The notes: generated from the sequence alone by a model not told the origin. 64,000 nt of DNA from an uncultured Bacteroidia bacterium (GCA_902798975.1 CADBYT010000010.1:1-64000); one strand, 5' to 3'. Shown: positions 47,542 through 56,099, counted from the stretch's first letter. Program-made: numbers and translations.

Positions 47542-48279
47542 ATGAGTTTACTGGAAGGAAAAGTCGCCCTGATCACGGGCGCATCCCGGGGCATCGGCAA
47601 GGCCATCGCCCTGCAGTTCGCCTCCGAAGGAGCTGACATCGCATTCACCGATATCAAGATCATCGACGAGACCGTCAAGGAACTGGAAGCCTTCGGCGTC
47701 AAGGTACGCGCTTATGCGTCCAACGCCGCCGACTTCGCGCAGACCCACGAGACCGTGGAGCAGATCCTCGCCGACTTCGGCCACATCGACATCCTGGTCA
47801 ACAACGCCGGTATCACCCGCGACGGCCTGATGCTCCGCATGGAAGAAGCCCAGTGGGACGCCGTCATCAATGTCAACCTCAAGTCGGCCTACAATTATAT
47901 CCACGCCGTCACGCCCATCATGGCGCGCCAGCGCGGGGGCAGCATCATCAACATGTCCTCCGTGGTGGGTGTCAGCGGCAACGCCGGCCAGTGCAACTAT
48001 TCCGCTTCGAAGGCGGGCCTGATCGGCCTGGCGAAGTCCATCGCCAAGGAGATGGGTCCCCGCGGCATCCGCGCCAACTGCATCGCGCCGGGCTTCATCA
48101 TTTCCGACATGACCGCCGCCCTGCCCGAGGAGGTGCGCGAGGCCTGGGTGAAGCAGATTCCGCTGCGCCGCGGCGGCACCCCGGAAGACGTCGCCAAGGT
48201 GGCGCTCTTCCTCGCCAGCGATCTGTCCTCCTATGTCAGCGGACAGGTGATCCACTGCTGCGGTGCGATGAACTGCTAG
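47542..48279 (+). CDS. fabG: 3-oxoacyl-[acyl-carrier-protein] reductase-like SDR
   Basis: The protein is 245 aa from ATG 47542. A classical short-chain dehydrogenase: cofactor loop T-G-A-S-R-G-I-G-K-A, N-N-A-G-I-T-R-D, catalytic Ser (N-M-S-S-V-V-G) and Y-x-x-x-K (Y-S-A-S-K). The R in A-S-R-G-I-G and the I-T-R-D-G-L-M-L-R-M stretch are typical of FabG, which reduces 3-oxoacyl-ACP with NADPH. The final residues (H-C-C-G-A-M-N-C) replace the usual D-G-G-M and are unusually Cys-rich. It stands outside any fatty-acid gene cluster, so another SDR substrate is possible. Confidence 0.88.
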   Translation: MSLLEGKVALITGASRGIGKAIALQFASEGADIAFTDIKIIDETVKELEAFGVKVRAYASNAADFAQTHETVEQILADFGHIDILVNNAGITRDGLMLRMEEAQWDAVINVNLKSAYNYIHAVTPIMARQRGGSIINMSSVVGVSGNAGQCNYSASKAGLIGLAKSIAKEMGPRGIRANCIAPGFIISDMTAALPEEVREAWVKQIPLRRGGTPEDVAKVALFLASDLSSYVSGQVIHCCGAMNC

Positions 48280-48280
48280 T

Positions 48281-49048
48281 ATGAAAGCCACCCTCTCGGC
48301 GTTGCTGGACCTCGTCCTGCCGAGGGTGTGTGTGGTGTGCGGACGCCCCCTGATCCCGCAGGAGCAGCATCTCTGCATGTTCTGCCAGGCCGATCTGCCG
48401 GAGACCCGCTATGCCCCCCTCGGACACAATCCGATGGCCGACCGCTTCAACGCGAAGATTCAGGTCGATGAATATGAGCCGTATGCGTATGCTGCGGCTC
48501 TATATCATTATCGGGCGGAGTCCGGCTACAAGAAGATTTCCCAGGCGCTCAAGTACCACCGCGATTTCGGGACGGGACGCTGGGCGGCTCAGCTGCTCGG
48601 CGAACGCCTGTCCGCCTCGCCGCTTTATGCCGACGTGGACCTGGTGGTGCCCGTTCCGCTGCACTGGACGCGGCGCTGGCAGCGGGGCTACAACCAGGCG
48701 GCGGTCATCGCCCGCGAGGTGGCGCGGGTGCTGGGGGCACCGTGCGCCGAGCGGCTGCTGAAACGCCGGCGCCGCACCCGCAGCCAGGCGCACCTGCATG
48801 GCGGCGATGCCAAGGCCGCCAATGTGACCGGCGCCTTCGTCCTGCGGCGCGCCTCCGGCCCGGGCGCCTTTTTCCGTCGCTTTTTTGGCTTGTCGCCGAA
48901 GTCCGTCCCTGCCGCGCGGCATATCCTGCTGGTGGATGATGTATTCACCACCGGCGCGACGCTGGCGGCTTGTCACCGGGCCCTGCGCAGCGCCTATGGC
49001 CCGCAGGTCCGCATTTCCGTCGCCACCCTCGCCGCCGTAGGAGAATAG
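48281..49048 (+). CDS. comF: ComF-family phosphoribosyltransferase-like protein
   Basis: This 255-aa protein has a four-Cys N-terminal zinc finger (C-V-V-C-G-R-P...C-M-F-C) and then a PRTase-like domain. The PRPP-loop is H-I-L-L-V-D-D-V-F-T-T-G-A-T-L near 212-226, and the R-G-Y-N-Q-A segment near 142 is typical of ComF. In naturally competent bacteria ComF helps process incoming single-stranded DNA; its role elsewhere is unclear. It begins one base after the FabG-like stop and is the last gene before a hairpin terminator. Confidence 0.92.
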   Translation: MKATLSALLDLVLPRVCVVCGRPLIPQEQHLCMFCQADLPETRYAPLGHNPMADRFNAKIQVDEYEPYAYAAALYHYRAESGYKKISQALKYHRDFGTGRWAAQLLGERLSASPLYADVDLVVPVPLHWTRRWQRGYNQAAVIAREVARVLGAPCAERLLKRRRRTRSQAHLHGGDAKAANVTGAFVLRRASGPGAFFRRFFGLSPKSVPAARHILLVDDVFTTGATLAACHRALRSAYGPQVRISVATLAAVGE

Positions 49049-49107
49049 CCGGCGTCGCTCAACGTGTTGTGAGCTGTAAAGTGATGATTATTAGTTAGTA
49101 ACAATTA

Positions 49108-49136
49108 TATACTCCCCCTGTTTTCGGGGGAGTATA
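49108..49136. terminator. Bidirectional hairpin terminator between comF and hemW
   Basis: TATACTCCCCC-TGTTTTC-GGGGGAGTATA is a perfect 11-bp stem with a 7-base loop, flanked by A/T-rich sequence and placed between two convergent genes. Confidence 0.85.
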
Positions 49137-49171
49137 AAACGATAAATATCTGAAAACTAATAAAATACAGA

Positions 49172-50509
49172 TCACAGAAGATCGGCGATGATGTCGTCGC
49201 TGACGAACCAATGGTCTTCGGGGATGCGGAGCCGCCCTTCGCCGGTGCGCACCAGGCGCCCGTCCGAGAGCATTTCTGCTGCAGCGGCCGGGTCCAGCAG
49301 CCCTTCCGCCACGCCCCGCGCCGTCCGCAGGCCCAGCATCACCTCTTCTTCCCGCGCCTCCGCCTCAGTTAACTGTTCACTGCCTCCGTCGCAAGCGGCA
49401 ACTGCCTCTGGAAACCGTGCCACCCTCGGCATCGTAAGAGGGAGGGGCCCATCGTCAGATGGGAGGGGTCCGGCGCAGCCGGACGTTTCAGGAGGCAGTA
49501 GGCCGCTTGGACGGAGAGTTGCAGCGTTCCAGGAGCGGGTGTGACCGTCGAAGCTGTGGGCTCCGGGGCCGAGGCCGACGTAGGGGTGGCGGGACCAGTA
49601 GGCGCTGTTGTGGATGGCTACGCGGCCGGGGAGGGCCCAGTTGGATATCTCGTAATGGAGATATCCGGCTTCGCGGAGCGCATCGCAGAGCAGCCGGTAC
49701 TGTGCCGCGCACTGCTCCTGGGAGGCCTCGGCATAGCGCCCTTCGCGCACCATGCGCCCCAGCGTGCTGCCCTCCTCGATACTGAGCTGATAGGCGCTGA
49801 TGTGCTCCGGCCGCCAGGCGACGATTTCCCGGACAGTCTCCGACAGAATGGCTTCCGACAGCTGCGAGAGCCCGAAAATCAGGTCCACACTGATGTTTTC
49901 CACCCCGGCCCGGCGCAGGATTTCAAAGGCCTGCCGCGCATGGGCTGCGTCGTGACGGCGGTTCATCCAGCGGAGGATCCCGTCGTCGAGACTCTGCACC
50001 CCCATGCTGATGCGGTTTACGCCCAGCTCCAGCAGCCCCCGCACATACGCCTCCCCCTTCTCCACGATATCCTCCGGATTCACTTCGACCGTAAACTCGG
50101 AAAACGCCTCCCCGCCGCGCGCAGGCGTCGTGGAGGGCGGAGCGGAAATTGGTTTTTCGGCAAGCCTGTCCGGAACGAAGTGACTCAGGGGGTCCGGGGG
50201 GAACGCCCCACGGTCATGGAGTCCGTCCGCCCGCCGGGCCGCGGCGGATTGCGCCGCTATGGAAGAAACGGCTGCTACAAGCCGGCGCAAAAACACCGGC
50301 GGCAACACACTGGGTGTGCCGCCGCCGATATAGAGCGTATTCAGATCGCGGGTCGCCTCGATCTCGTCCCGCCGCCGGGACGCCTCGGCGCAAACCGCTG
50401 CCGTATAGGCTTCGAACAATTGCGCATCCCGTCCCTGACAGGCGATTTCCGAATAGAAATCGCAATAGGTGCAGAAACTCCTGCAGAACGGGACGTGCAG
50501 ATAAATCAT
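49172..50509 (-). CDS. hemW: HemW-type radical SAM heme chaperone with two repeat insertions
   Basis: The protein is 445 aa; HemW is usually ~375-390. The radical SAM cysteines are C9, C13 and C16 (C-R-S-F-C-T-Y-C), followed by Y-I-G-G-G-T-P-S at 60-67 and V-N-P-E-D near 143. M-G-V-Q-S-L-D-D, H-Y-E-I-S-N-W-A and G-L-G-P-G-A-H-S-F are HemW/HemN-family signatures. The extra length sits in two places, residues ~95-136 (DNA 50102-50227) and a ~33-codon piece (DNA 49401-49499). Both are made of palindromic repeat sequence found elsewhere in the window. HemW inserts heme into proteins; true HemN activity is less likely. It starts one base after its upstream neighbour's stop. Confidence 0.9.
   Translation of the reverse strand: MIYLHVPFCRSFCTYCDFYSEIACQGRDAQLFEAYTAAVCAEASRRRDEIEATRDLNTLYIGGGTPSVLPPVFLRRLVAAVSSIAAQSAAARRADGLHDRGAFPPDPLSHFVPDRLAEKPISAPPSTTPARGGEAFSEFTVEVNPEDIVEKGEAYVRGLLELGVNRISMGVQSLDDGILRWMNRRHDAAHARQAFEILRRAGVENISVDLIFGLSQLSEAILSETVREIVAWRPEHISAYQLSIEEGSTLGRMVREGRYAEASQEQCAAQYRLLCDALREAGYLHYEISNWALPGRVAIHNSAYWSRHPYVGLGPGAHSFDGHTRSWNAATLRPSGLLPPETSGCAGPLPSDDGPLPLTMPRVARFPEAVAACDGGSEQLTEAEAREEEVMLGLRTARGVAEGLLDPAAAAEMLSDGRLVRTGEGRLRIPEDHWFVSDDIIADLL
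49401..49499. repeat. Family C multi-hairpin element inside hemW
   Basis: Outer arms (49402-49415 and 49485-49498) pair. Within are CCCTC-GGCATCGTAA-GAGGG, CCCATC-GTCA-GATGGG and GTCCGGC-GCA-GCCGGAC. The same order and much of the same sequence occur intergenically at 59859-59977, where stem bases are changed on both sides (CCCGC/GCGGG; CCCAACC/GGTTGGG). Length is 99 bases, a multiple of three, so the frame is kept. Confidence 0.85.
50137..50174. repeat. Family B element core inside hemW
   Basis: GCGGAGCGGAAATTGGTTTT and the following TCGGCAAGCCTGTCCGGA match prmC 60361-60397 with only a few differences. It lies in the ~42-residue extra segment of HemW (50102-50227). Its right arm is more worn than in prmC. 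Confidence 0.8.
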
Positions 50510-51424
50510 TTAGCGGAGCAGAAGCTCTCCGTGGCCGAGCTGCGCCTGCGTCGTGTAGGCGTTGACAGTATAGACACCCTTCTGGAAGGAGCCGATATTG
50601 TTGATATAGATGCCCAGATCCACTTCCTTGCCCTGATAGTCCACCTCGCGGGAAGCCGTGGCCTCCAGCGTCTCGCCGTTGAACTGGAAGGTGGTGCCGT
50701 GGCCGTCGGAAAGCAGGTTGCCCTCCGGATCCGTCACACGCACGTAGACGCGCACCGGGCCGCGCTCGGCAAGCTCATTCTCCACGAGGGTGAGGTTCAC
50801 CAGGAAGCGGGCCACGCGGTTGGCCTTGTCCGTGATCTTGTCGTTGTTGTTGTAGGCATACATCACGAAGTTATGGGCCTTGATGATGGAGCCGGCCGTC
50901 ACGCGGCTGGTCAGGGTTTCGACCTGCTGGGTCAGCTGGGTATTGATCTGCTTGGTCTGCTCAGCCTCCTTGCGGGCGGTCGCCGCCTCTTCGGCAAGCT
51001 GATGGTTCAGCGTGTTGAGGGAATCGATCTGGTTGATATAGCCGCGCATGATGGAACGCAGGGTGCCGAGCTCCTTCTCATACTGACGGATCTTGGCGCG
51101 GTCCGTCGCCTCGGACTTCTTGACGCGTTCGAGCAGCTGGGCGATCTCCTCGCGGGACGAATCCAGCTGGGCGTTGATGGAATCGTACTCGGACGAGAGA
51201 TTCTCATAATCGCTCTGCAGCGCCTGGATCTGCTCGGTGAGGTCAATCTTCTCCTCATTCAGTTCATTGACGAGTTTGCCCTTGGAGCTCCACACATAGT
51301 AGAGGGCGGCGGCAAGCGCGAGTGCGACGACGGCCAGGACGATCATGATGATTCTCAGACCACCGTTGGCCTTCTTTTCTGCCTGCTGTCTTTCCAGTTT
51401 CTCGATAGGATCTTCTCTTTCCAT
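50510..51424 (-). CDS. Inner-membrane protein with long periplasmic coiled coil
   Basis: In this 304-aa protein residues ~1-20 are a charged cytoplasmic tail and ~22-46 a transmembrane helix (I-I-M-I-V-L-A-V-V-A-L-A-L-A-A-A-L-Y-Y). Residues ~50-180 are a heptad-rich coiled coil, and ~185-304 a beta-rich C-terminal domain (V-R-V-Y-V-R-V-T-D-P-E-G, G-V-Y-T-V-N-A-Y). Such proteins are widespread in Bacteroidota with no settled function. It is the first gene before hemW and probably co-transcribed with it. Confidence 0.75.
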   Translation of the reverse strand: MEREDPIEKLERQQAEKKANGGLRIIMIVLAVVALALAAALYYVWSSKGKLVNELNEEKIDLTEQIQALQSDYENLSSEYDSINAQLDSSREEIAQLLERVKKSEATDRAKIRQYEKELGTLRSIMRGYINQIDSLNTLNHQLAEEAATARKEAEQTKQINTQLTQQVETLTSRVTAGSIIKAHNFVMYAYNNNDKITDKANRVARFLVNLTLVENELAERGPVRVYVRVTDPEGNLLSDGHGTTFQFNGETLEATASREVDYQGKEVDLGIYINNIGSFQKGVYTVNAYTTQAQLGHGELLLR

Positions 51425-51449
51425 TTTGTTTGAGTTTTATAAAATCAAG

Positions 51450-51478
51450 CAAAAATAGTAATTTTTATGCTAATTTTG
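51450..51478. promoter_or_regulatory. Divergent -7 boxes
   Basis: TATTTTTG on the minus strand (51457-51450) serves the coiled-coil gene starting at 51424. TAATTTTG on the plus strand (51471-51478) ends only 5 bases before the ATG at 51484, so that mRNA is likely leaderless or nearly so. Confidence 0.6.
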
Positions 51479-51483
51479 TAATT

Positions 51484-51945
51484 ATGAAATATATAATCCG
51501 CTCACTGAAGTATTATTGCTACCTGATCATCATTCTGGCGCTCATCATTCTGGCGCTGGTGCTGACGGGTTTTGTCGAGGCCGACTTGTCCAAAATGTTC
51601 GTCAACGGCTATGACTCGCTCTGGCAGATCGCCCTGATCATGCTGGCTTTCGCGTTGATCTACCCGCGTTTCGGCTTCTCGAAGCGCATGGCCCATATCA
51701 CCGGTTCTCCGGAGGAGCTCCGCCCCGATATCCTGCGGGTGATGGAGGTGCTGGGTTACAAGTTGGAGTCGGAGAAAGAGGGCACCTTCTGTTTCCGGCG
51801 CCGTTCCGCCCTGTCCCGGGTGCTCAAGATGTGCGAAGACCGCATCACGATTTCGCCCTCGGCGGGAGGCATGGAGGTGGAGGGGCTGACGCGCGACCTC
51901 ACGCGCATCGTGTCCGCGCTCGACGCTACCCAAGAACGTGTGTAG
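51484..51945 (+). CDS. Small membrane protein with two transmembrane helices
   Basis: The protein is 153 aa from ATG 51484; the longer frame starts upstream of the promoter box. Helix 1 spans ~10-30 (Y-L-I-I-I-L-A-L-I-I-L-A-L-V-L), helix 2 ~48-64 (I-A-L-I-M-L-A-F-A-L-I-Y). The C-terminal ~80 residues form a soluble alpha/beta domain (G-Y-K-L-E-S-E-K-E-G-T-F-C-F-R-R-R). I do not recognise the family. Its last 20 bases overlap the convergent DUF3109 gene. Confidence 0.7.
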   Translation: MKYIIRSLKYYCYLIIILALIILALVLTGFVEADLSKMFVNGYDSLWQIALIMLAFALIYPRFGFSKRMAHITGSPEELRPDILRVMEVLGYKLESEKEGTFCFRRRSALSRVLKMCEDRITISPSAGGMEVEGLTRDLTRIVSALDATQERV

Positions 51946-52522
51946 CGGCGGCGCTCAGCGCCTCGTAGAAATCCTCTCCGAATGCCTTCGTGAGGGGATT
52001 TTTCAGAAATTGATATACCCGTATCCCTTCGCGGGCGCCTTTCTCGAAAGCGGGCTTGCAGATGTCCCAGTGGTGCACGTTGAGGGCCAGTCCGCCGCCG
52101 GTCAGTTTGGTGATGCGGATGGGATAGAGTGAGCAGGAGGCGGGCTTGGTGCGCCCGGCCATCTCGATGGAGCAGAGGCATTCCCCGGCTGCGCCGAAAT
52201 GGCAGAACGCGCAGGGGCAGTCCTGCGAATCGGGCAGGGGCGGCATCAGGGGCGTGACGATGTCGTCGTCCCGGTCCACCTCGAAGAATCCTTTCGCGTC
52301 CACGGCGGCCCGGCCCGCGTCCGTCATGAAGCCGTTGTAGGCGGGGTAAGCCCGCTCCAGACCCTCCAGTTCCGCTTCGTCGAGCGGGGCCCCGCTGTCG
52401 CCCGCAATGCAGCAGGCGCCGCGGCAGACGGCATAATCACAGGCAAAATACTCCATCACGACATCCTCCGACACGAGGATGTCCCCAATCTGGATAATCG
52501 TTCCGAAACGTCCCTTTCCCAT
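51926..52522 (-). CDS. DUF3109 family Cys-rich protein
   Basis: This 198-aa protein carries the C-x3-C-C motif D-Y-A-V-C-R-G-A-C-C and later C-P-C-A-F-C, C-L-C and C-S-L-Y-P residues. These are typical of DUF3109/YkgJ-like proteins thought to bind a metal or Fe-S centre. Cytoplasmic by absence of signal. Its start shares bases with the stop of the M16-like gene upstream (ATGA), so the two are co-translated. Function unknown. Confidence 0.85.
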   Translation of the reverse strand: MGKGRFGTIIQIGDILVSEDVVMEYFACDYAVCRGACCIAGDSGAPLDEAELEGLERAYPAYNGFMTDAGRAAVDAKGFFEVDRDDDIVTPLMPPLPDSQDCPCAFCHFGAAGECLCSIEMAGRTKPASCSLYPIRITKLTGGGLALNVHHWDICKPAFEKGAREGIRVYQFLKNPLTKAFGEDFYEALSAAATHVLG

Positions 52523-55092
52523 CAGTAAATCGTGTATTCGACCTCCCCGCCGCCGGAGAGGAGTTTGAGTACTTCCTGGACACCTGCCACGGACACGCGC
52601 TGCACGGCCGCCTTGTAATCCGAGACCAGGTCCTTGCCCTCGCTGTAGCGGATCAGGACATCCTCGATCAGGGTTTCCGGGGCGGCGTAGCGGTTTTCAA
52701 GCTCTTTGAGCAGGCTGGCCCTGGCGGCCCGGACGGCGCTTTCAGTCACGGGAATCGCGTCCAGGCGGCGCGTGACGCTGCGCACGGCGTCCAGCAGTTC
52801 GGCCTGGCTGCCCGGGCTGACGCCGGCCGGCAATCCGCTCTCGGGGCAGGGATGGCAGTTGATATAAATCGTGAACCGTTCGTCCGGGAAGAGCTCCAGC
52901 CGTGTGCTCAGGTCCGCGCTGGCACCCTGGTCGGCCAGCGCGCCGGCCAGCTGCTGCCGGATCAGCGAACAGGCCACCTGGAACGACAGGTACGTGTCGA
53001 GCTTGAAGGGAACGGCCGCGGTCCGGGCCACGTTCACGCCGATCTCCCGGCCGCCGGTCACGCCCGCGGCCGCGGGCTCCATACGCGAGACGCTGCCGGT
53101 GATGAAACGGCTCTCCACGCGCGGACGGGTGGAGAAGCGTTTCGACGTGCCGAATGCGTCCAGGATGCGGGGGAGTTCCTTCTTGACGGCTTCCTCGTCG
53201 AGGTCGCCGGCCAGCATGAGGATGCCGTCGCCGACCTTGTCGAAGAGGGAAGCGAAATACTGCTCCGCCCGGGCGGGCAGGTCGTCGGACAGGCGGTCCA
53301 TGCGCTTGCGCTCCGGGTAGAAGAACTCCGGCCGCAGGAGACTGTCCATCTGGGCATTGACGTCGCGCGGCGAGCTGGCCTCGCGGTCCAGCCGCAGCGA
53401 TTCTTCCGTCTTGTAGGCCGCAAACGCGTCCGGATCCGCTTGCCGGCCGTTTGCAAGCGCCAGCAGGGTCTGCATGAGCTGGGAGAACTCCGTGGACGGC
53501 GCGCGTCCGGTGATGCGCAGGTCAGAGAGCGAGGCGGCTGCCTGCAGGGTAATGCCGCTCGCGTCGAGCCGTTCGCGGAATTCGGCAGCGTTCATGCCGG
53601 CCACGCCGCTCAACGTCAGCATGTCGCCGACAAAGGCGCTTTCGCCCGCCTGCAGCCCCGGTACGTCGGCCACGCCGCCGCGCAGCAGCAGGGCGTAATG
53701 GAACTCGTGCGGCGTATCCATCTTCTTGAAAATGACCTTGATGCCGTTGGAGAAGGTCCAGAGGCGGCCGCCGGAGAGGGGCTCCGAAGCCTCGTTGCTC
53801 AGGCGGATCCGTCGCGCGGGGAAATGCAGCTCCGGCAATCCGGCCACGGCCGGCGCGGGGCTGTCGCCCGCCGCCCAGGCCTCCGTGAAGGCCTGTTTGA
53901 GCTGCTGCCGGTCGACCACCTCCCGGCCGGGCAGGTCGAGCCGCAGGATGAGGTTGCGGTTTGCATCCAGCAGCGCCCGGGCGAAGCCGTTGAACAGGGC
54001 CAGCTCGCGCTCGTCGTCCAGGCGGCGCGTGCCGATGAAGGCGCTCAGCATTTCGCCGGAGGCGAGGTGGGCGCCATACAGATAAGACGCGACGCAGCGG
54101 TCGAGGTATTCGTCATTGTGCAGGCGCCGCGTCGCGTCCCGGCGGGCGTCGGCGATCTGGTGGTCGCGCGCCTCGAGGAATTCGTCCATCGCGGCACCGT
54201 CCCGGTCCAGGCCGGCGAGCGCGGAGGCAAGGCAGCGCAGGGCACTTTCCAATTGACCGGCGGCAGTGCAGACCGTCAGGATATAGCGCTCGTCTCCGGG
54301 GCCCTGGGCGCTGTCTTCGTAGCGGAAACGGAAATCGGCCAGGGGGATGCCCGCGCTGCGGAACGCCCGCTCCACGCGCCGCCCGGCGATGCGGCCGAGC
54401 TGTTCGGCGTAGGCTTGCGTGACCAGCGGCTGCGGGGTGTTCATCATCTGCCGGGGCAGCCGTTCGGTGCGGTAGATGGCGTTGATGGCGGCCACGTTCC
54501 CGCCCGACTGCTGCGAGACGAGCAGCGAAAGCGAATCCTGCGGCGTCCAGGCGTAGCCGTCGCCGCGGAAATTGTATTCCAGCGCGGGAACCATCATCGA
54601 CAGCAACCCCATGCGCTCCTGGATTTTTTTGGCGTCGATGTCGCCGCAGATGATGACGGCCTGCGGCTTGCGGTAGGCCGCCGCGATATCGAAGAGCATC
54701 AGCAGGGTGGAGTCCGCGACGCTCTCGTCGTGAGTGGGTACGTCGTGGAAGGAAAACAACGCCGCGTCCGCGGGCAGGGAGATGAAGCCCTGCTCGCCAT
54801 AGCCGATGCCGTGTTCGGCCAGGAAACGGTAGGGGGCGCGCTTCCCGAAATGCGGCAGCTCCCGCAGCAGGTCGCGCGTCTGGGCGGCATTTCTCCGGCC
54901 GCGCTGCACCAGCGCGAAATCGGCGTAACCCTTTTTGTCCGGGTTGGTGACCAGGTAGAACTGGATGCCGTCCGGCAGGCTGCCGCGCTTGATTTCCGGA
55001 GCGGTGCCAAGGGACGGAAGCTCCTGTCCGTGCATCATAAAAGAAACAAGGAGGAGGATTAGGCACGATATGTGCTTGATTAACTTCCGCAT
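52522..55092 (-). CDS. M16-type (pitrilysin-like) protein lacking the HxxEH zinc motif
   Basis: The protein is 856 aa from ATG 55092 (20 codons inside the longest frame), with signal peptide (H-I-S-C-L-I-L-L-L-V-S-F-M-M-H-G-Q). The layout is two M16 pairs: G-S-L-P-D-G-I-Q-F-Y-L-V near the start and S-N-G-I-K-V-I-F-K-K-M near residue 475, then the usual helical and beta segments. In active M16 enzymes H-x-x-E-H follows the first strands; here that place reads L-R-E-L-P-H-F-G-K-R-A-P with no such motif, and the second half also lacks it. It is probably a non-catalytic periplasmic homologue with a binding or chaperone role. Confidence 0.75.
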   Translation of the reverse strand: MRKLIKHISCLILLLVSFMMHGQELPSLGTAPEIKRGSLPDGIQFYLVTNPDKKGYADFALVQRGRRNAAQTRDLLRELPHFGKRAPYRFLAEHGIGYGEQGFISLPADAALFSFHDVPTHDESVADSTLLMLFDIAAAYRKPQAVIICGDIDAKKIQERMGLLSMMVPALEYNFRGDGYAWTPQDSLSLLVSQQSGGNVAAINAIYRTERLPRQMMNTPQPLVTQAYAEQLGRIAGRRVERAFRSAGIPLADFRFRYEDSAQGPGDERYILTVCTAAGQLESALRCLASALAGLDRDGAAMDEFLEARDHQIADARRDATRRLHNDEYLDRCVASYLYGAHLASGEMLSAFIGTRRLDDERELALFNGFARALLDANRNLILRLDLPGREVVDRQQLKQAFTEAWAAGDSPAPAVAGLPELHFPARRIRLSNEASEPLSGGRLWTFSNGIKVIFKKMDTPHEFHYALLLRGGVADVPGLQAGESAFVGDMLTLSGVAGMNAAEFRERLDASGITLQAAASLSDLRITGRAPSTEFSQLMQTLLALANGRQADPDAFAAYKTEESLRLDREASSPRDVNAQMDSLLRPEFFYPERKRMDRLSDDLPARAEQYFASLFDKVGDGILMLAGDLDEEAVKKELPRILDAFGTSKRFSTRPRVESRFITGSVSRMEPAAAGVTGGREIGVNVARTAAVPFKLDTYLSFQVACSLIRQQLAGALADQGASADLSTRLELFPDERFTIYINCHPCPESGLPAGVSPGSQAELLDAVRSVTRRLDAIPVTESAVRAARASLLKELENRYAAPETLIEDVLIRYSEGKDLVSDYKAAVQRVSVAGVQEVLKLLSGGGEVEYTIY

Positions 55093-55100
55093 CACAATTG

Positions 55101-55130
55101 CAAAAGTAAAAAAGAAAATGATTACATTTG
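55101..55130. promoter_or_regulatory. Divergent -7 boxes between the M16-like and TPR genes
   Basis: TACTTTTG on the minus strand (55108-55101) lies 8 bases before the M16-like ATG. TACATTTG on the plus strand (55123-55130) lies 39 bases before the TPR ATG at 55170. Confidence 0.65.
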
Positions 55131-55169
55131 CAATCACGCGTTTTGAAACCAATAAAAACTAATAGCATT

Positions 55170-56099
55170 ATGAAAAAGTTGATTGCTACTCTTGCAACGC
55201 TTGCTGTTGCTCTCGGTTCCGCTTTTGCCCAGGATCTGGCTGCGGTGACTGAACTTTACAATGCTGGTGCCGAGTCTATCTCCATCAACAAGGAAAGTGC
55301 CCTGAAATCATTTGAAGAAGCGCTCAAGCAAGCCGAAGCTCTTGGCGAGGAAGGCCAGGAGGTCGTGGCGAACTGCAAGAATATCATCCCCAACCTGAAG
55401 CTCTCCATCGCGAAGGATCTCGTGAAGGCCTCCAAATTCGACGAGGCCATCGAGGCCCTGAAGGAGGTCGAGAAGGTCGCCGACGCGTATGACGCTGAGG
55501 AAGTGGAGGCCGAGGCCGAGTCCCTGATTCCGCAGATCAAGATGTCCAAGGCGAACAACCTCTACAAGGCAAAGGATTACGAGGCCGCCGCCGCTGCCTT
55601 CAAGGAAATCCTCGATGAGGAGCCCACCAACGGCAACGCCGCCTTCTACATGGGCGCTGCGCTGGTCGGCGCCGGCAAGAACAAAGAGGCCATCGCCGCT
55701 TTCGAGATTGCTGCCGCCAACGGCCAGGAGGCCAAGGCCAACCAGCAGATCGGCAACATCTACCGCAACGATGCCGCCAATGCCCTGAAGGCCAAGAAAT
55801 ATGCCGACGCCGTGGCCGCCGCCACCAAGGTGAACGACTACAAGGAGGATGCCCAGGCATGGCAGATCGCCGGACAGGCATCCCAGCTCGCCGGCAAGAA
55901 CAACGACGCCATCAAGTACTTCGAGAAGTACCTGGAGGCCGCCCCGACTGCCAGCAACGCCGGTGCCGTCGCCTACACCGTGGGTGCCCTCTATCAGGGA
56001 GCGAAGAACAACGCCAAGGCCAAGGAGTTCTACAACAAGGCCCTGAGCGATCCCAAGTACGGCGCCGAGGCCAAGAAGATGCTTGACGCCCTCAAGTAA
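55170..56099 (+). CDS. Secreted TPR-repeat protein
   Basis: The protein is 309 aa from ATG 55170, with a signal peptide (M-K-K-L-I-A-T-L-A-T-L-A-V-A-L-G-S-A-F-A-Q) and probably periplasmic. The rest is helical repeats of TPR type: L-Y-N-A-G-A-E-S-I...A-L-K-S-F-E-E-A-L, A-N-N-L-Y-K-A-K-D-Y-E-A-A-A-A-A-F, A-I-A-A-F-E-I-A, A-I-K-Y-F-E-K-Y-L-E and a last A-K-E-F-Y-N-K-A-L. It is likely a scaffold for protein contacts. The stop overlaps the U32 start by one base. The high use of Lys/Ala/Asn codons suggests good expression. Confidence 0.85.
   Translation: MKKLIATLATLAVALGSAFAQDLAAVTELYNAGAESISINKESALKSFEEALKQAEALGEEGQEVVANCKNIIPNLKLSIAKDLVKASKFDEAIEALKEVEKVADAYDAEEVEAEAESLIPQIKMSKANNLYKAKDYEAAAAAFKEILDEEPTNGNAAFYMGAALVGAGKNKEAIAAFEIAAANGQEAKANQQIGNIYRNDAANALKAKKYADAVAAATKVNDYKEDAQAWQIAGQASQLAGKNNDAIKYFEKYLEAAPTASNAGAVAYTVGALYQGAKNNAKAKEFYNKALSDPKYGAEAKKMLDALK

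Noticed and set aside
52852-55062. 736-codon plus-strand frame opposite the M16-like gene
   Set aside because: Arg/Ala/Gly/His-rich shadow of a real gene; the minus-strand frame has a signal peptide, promoter and family pattern.
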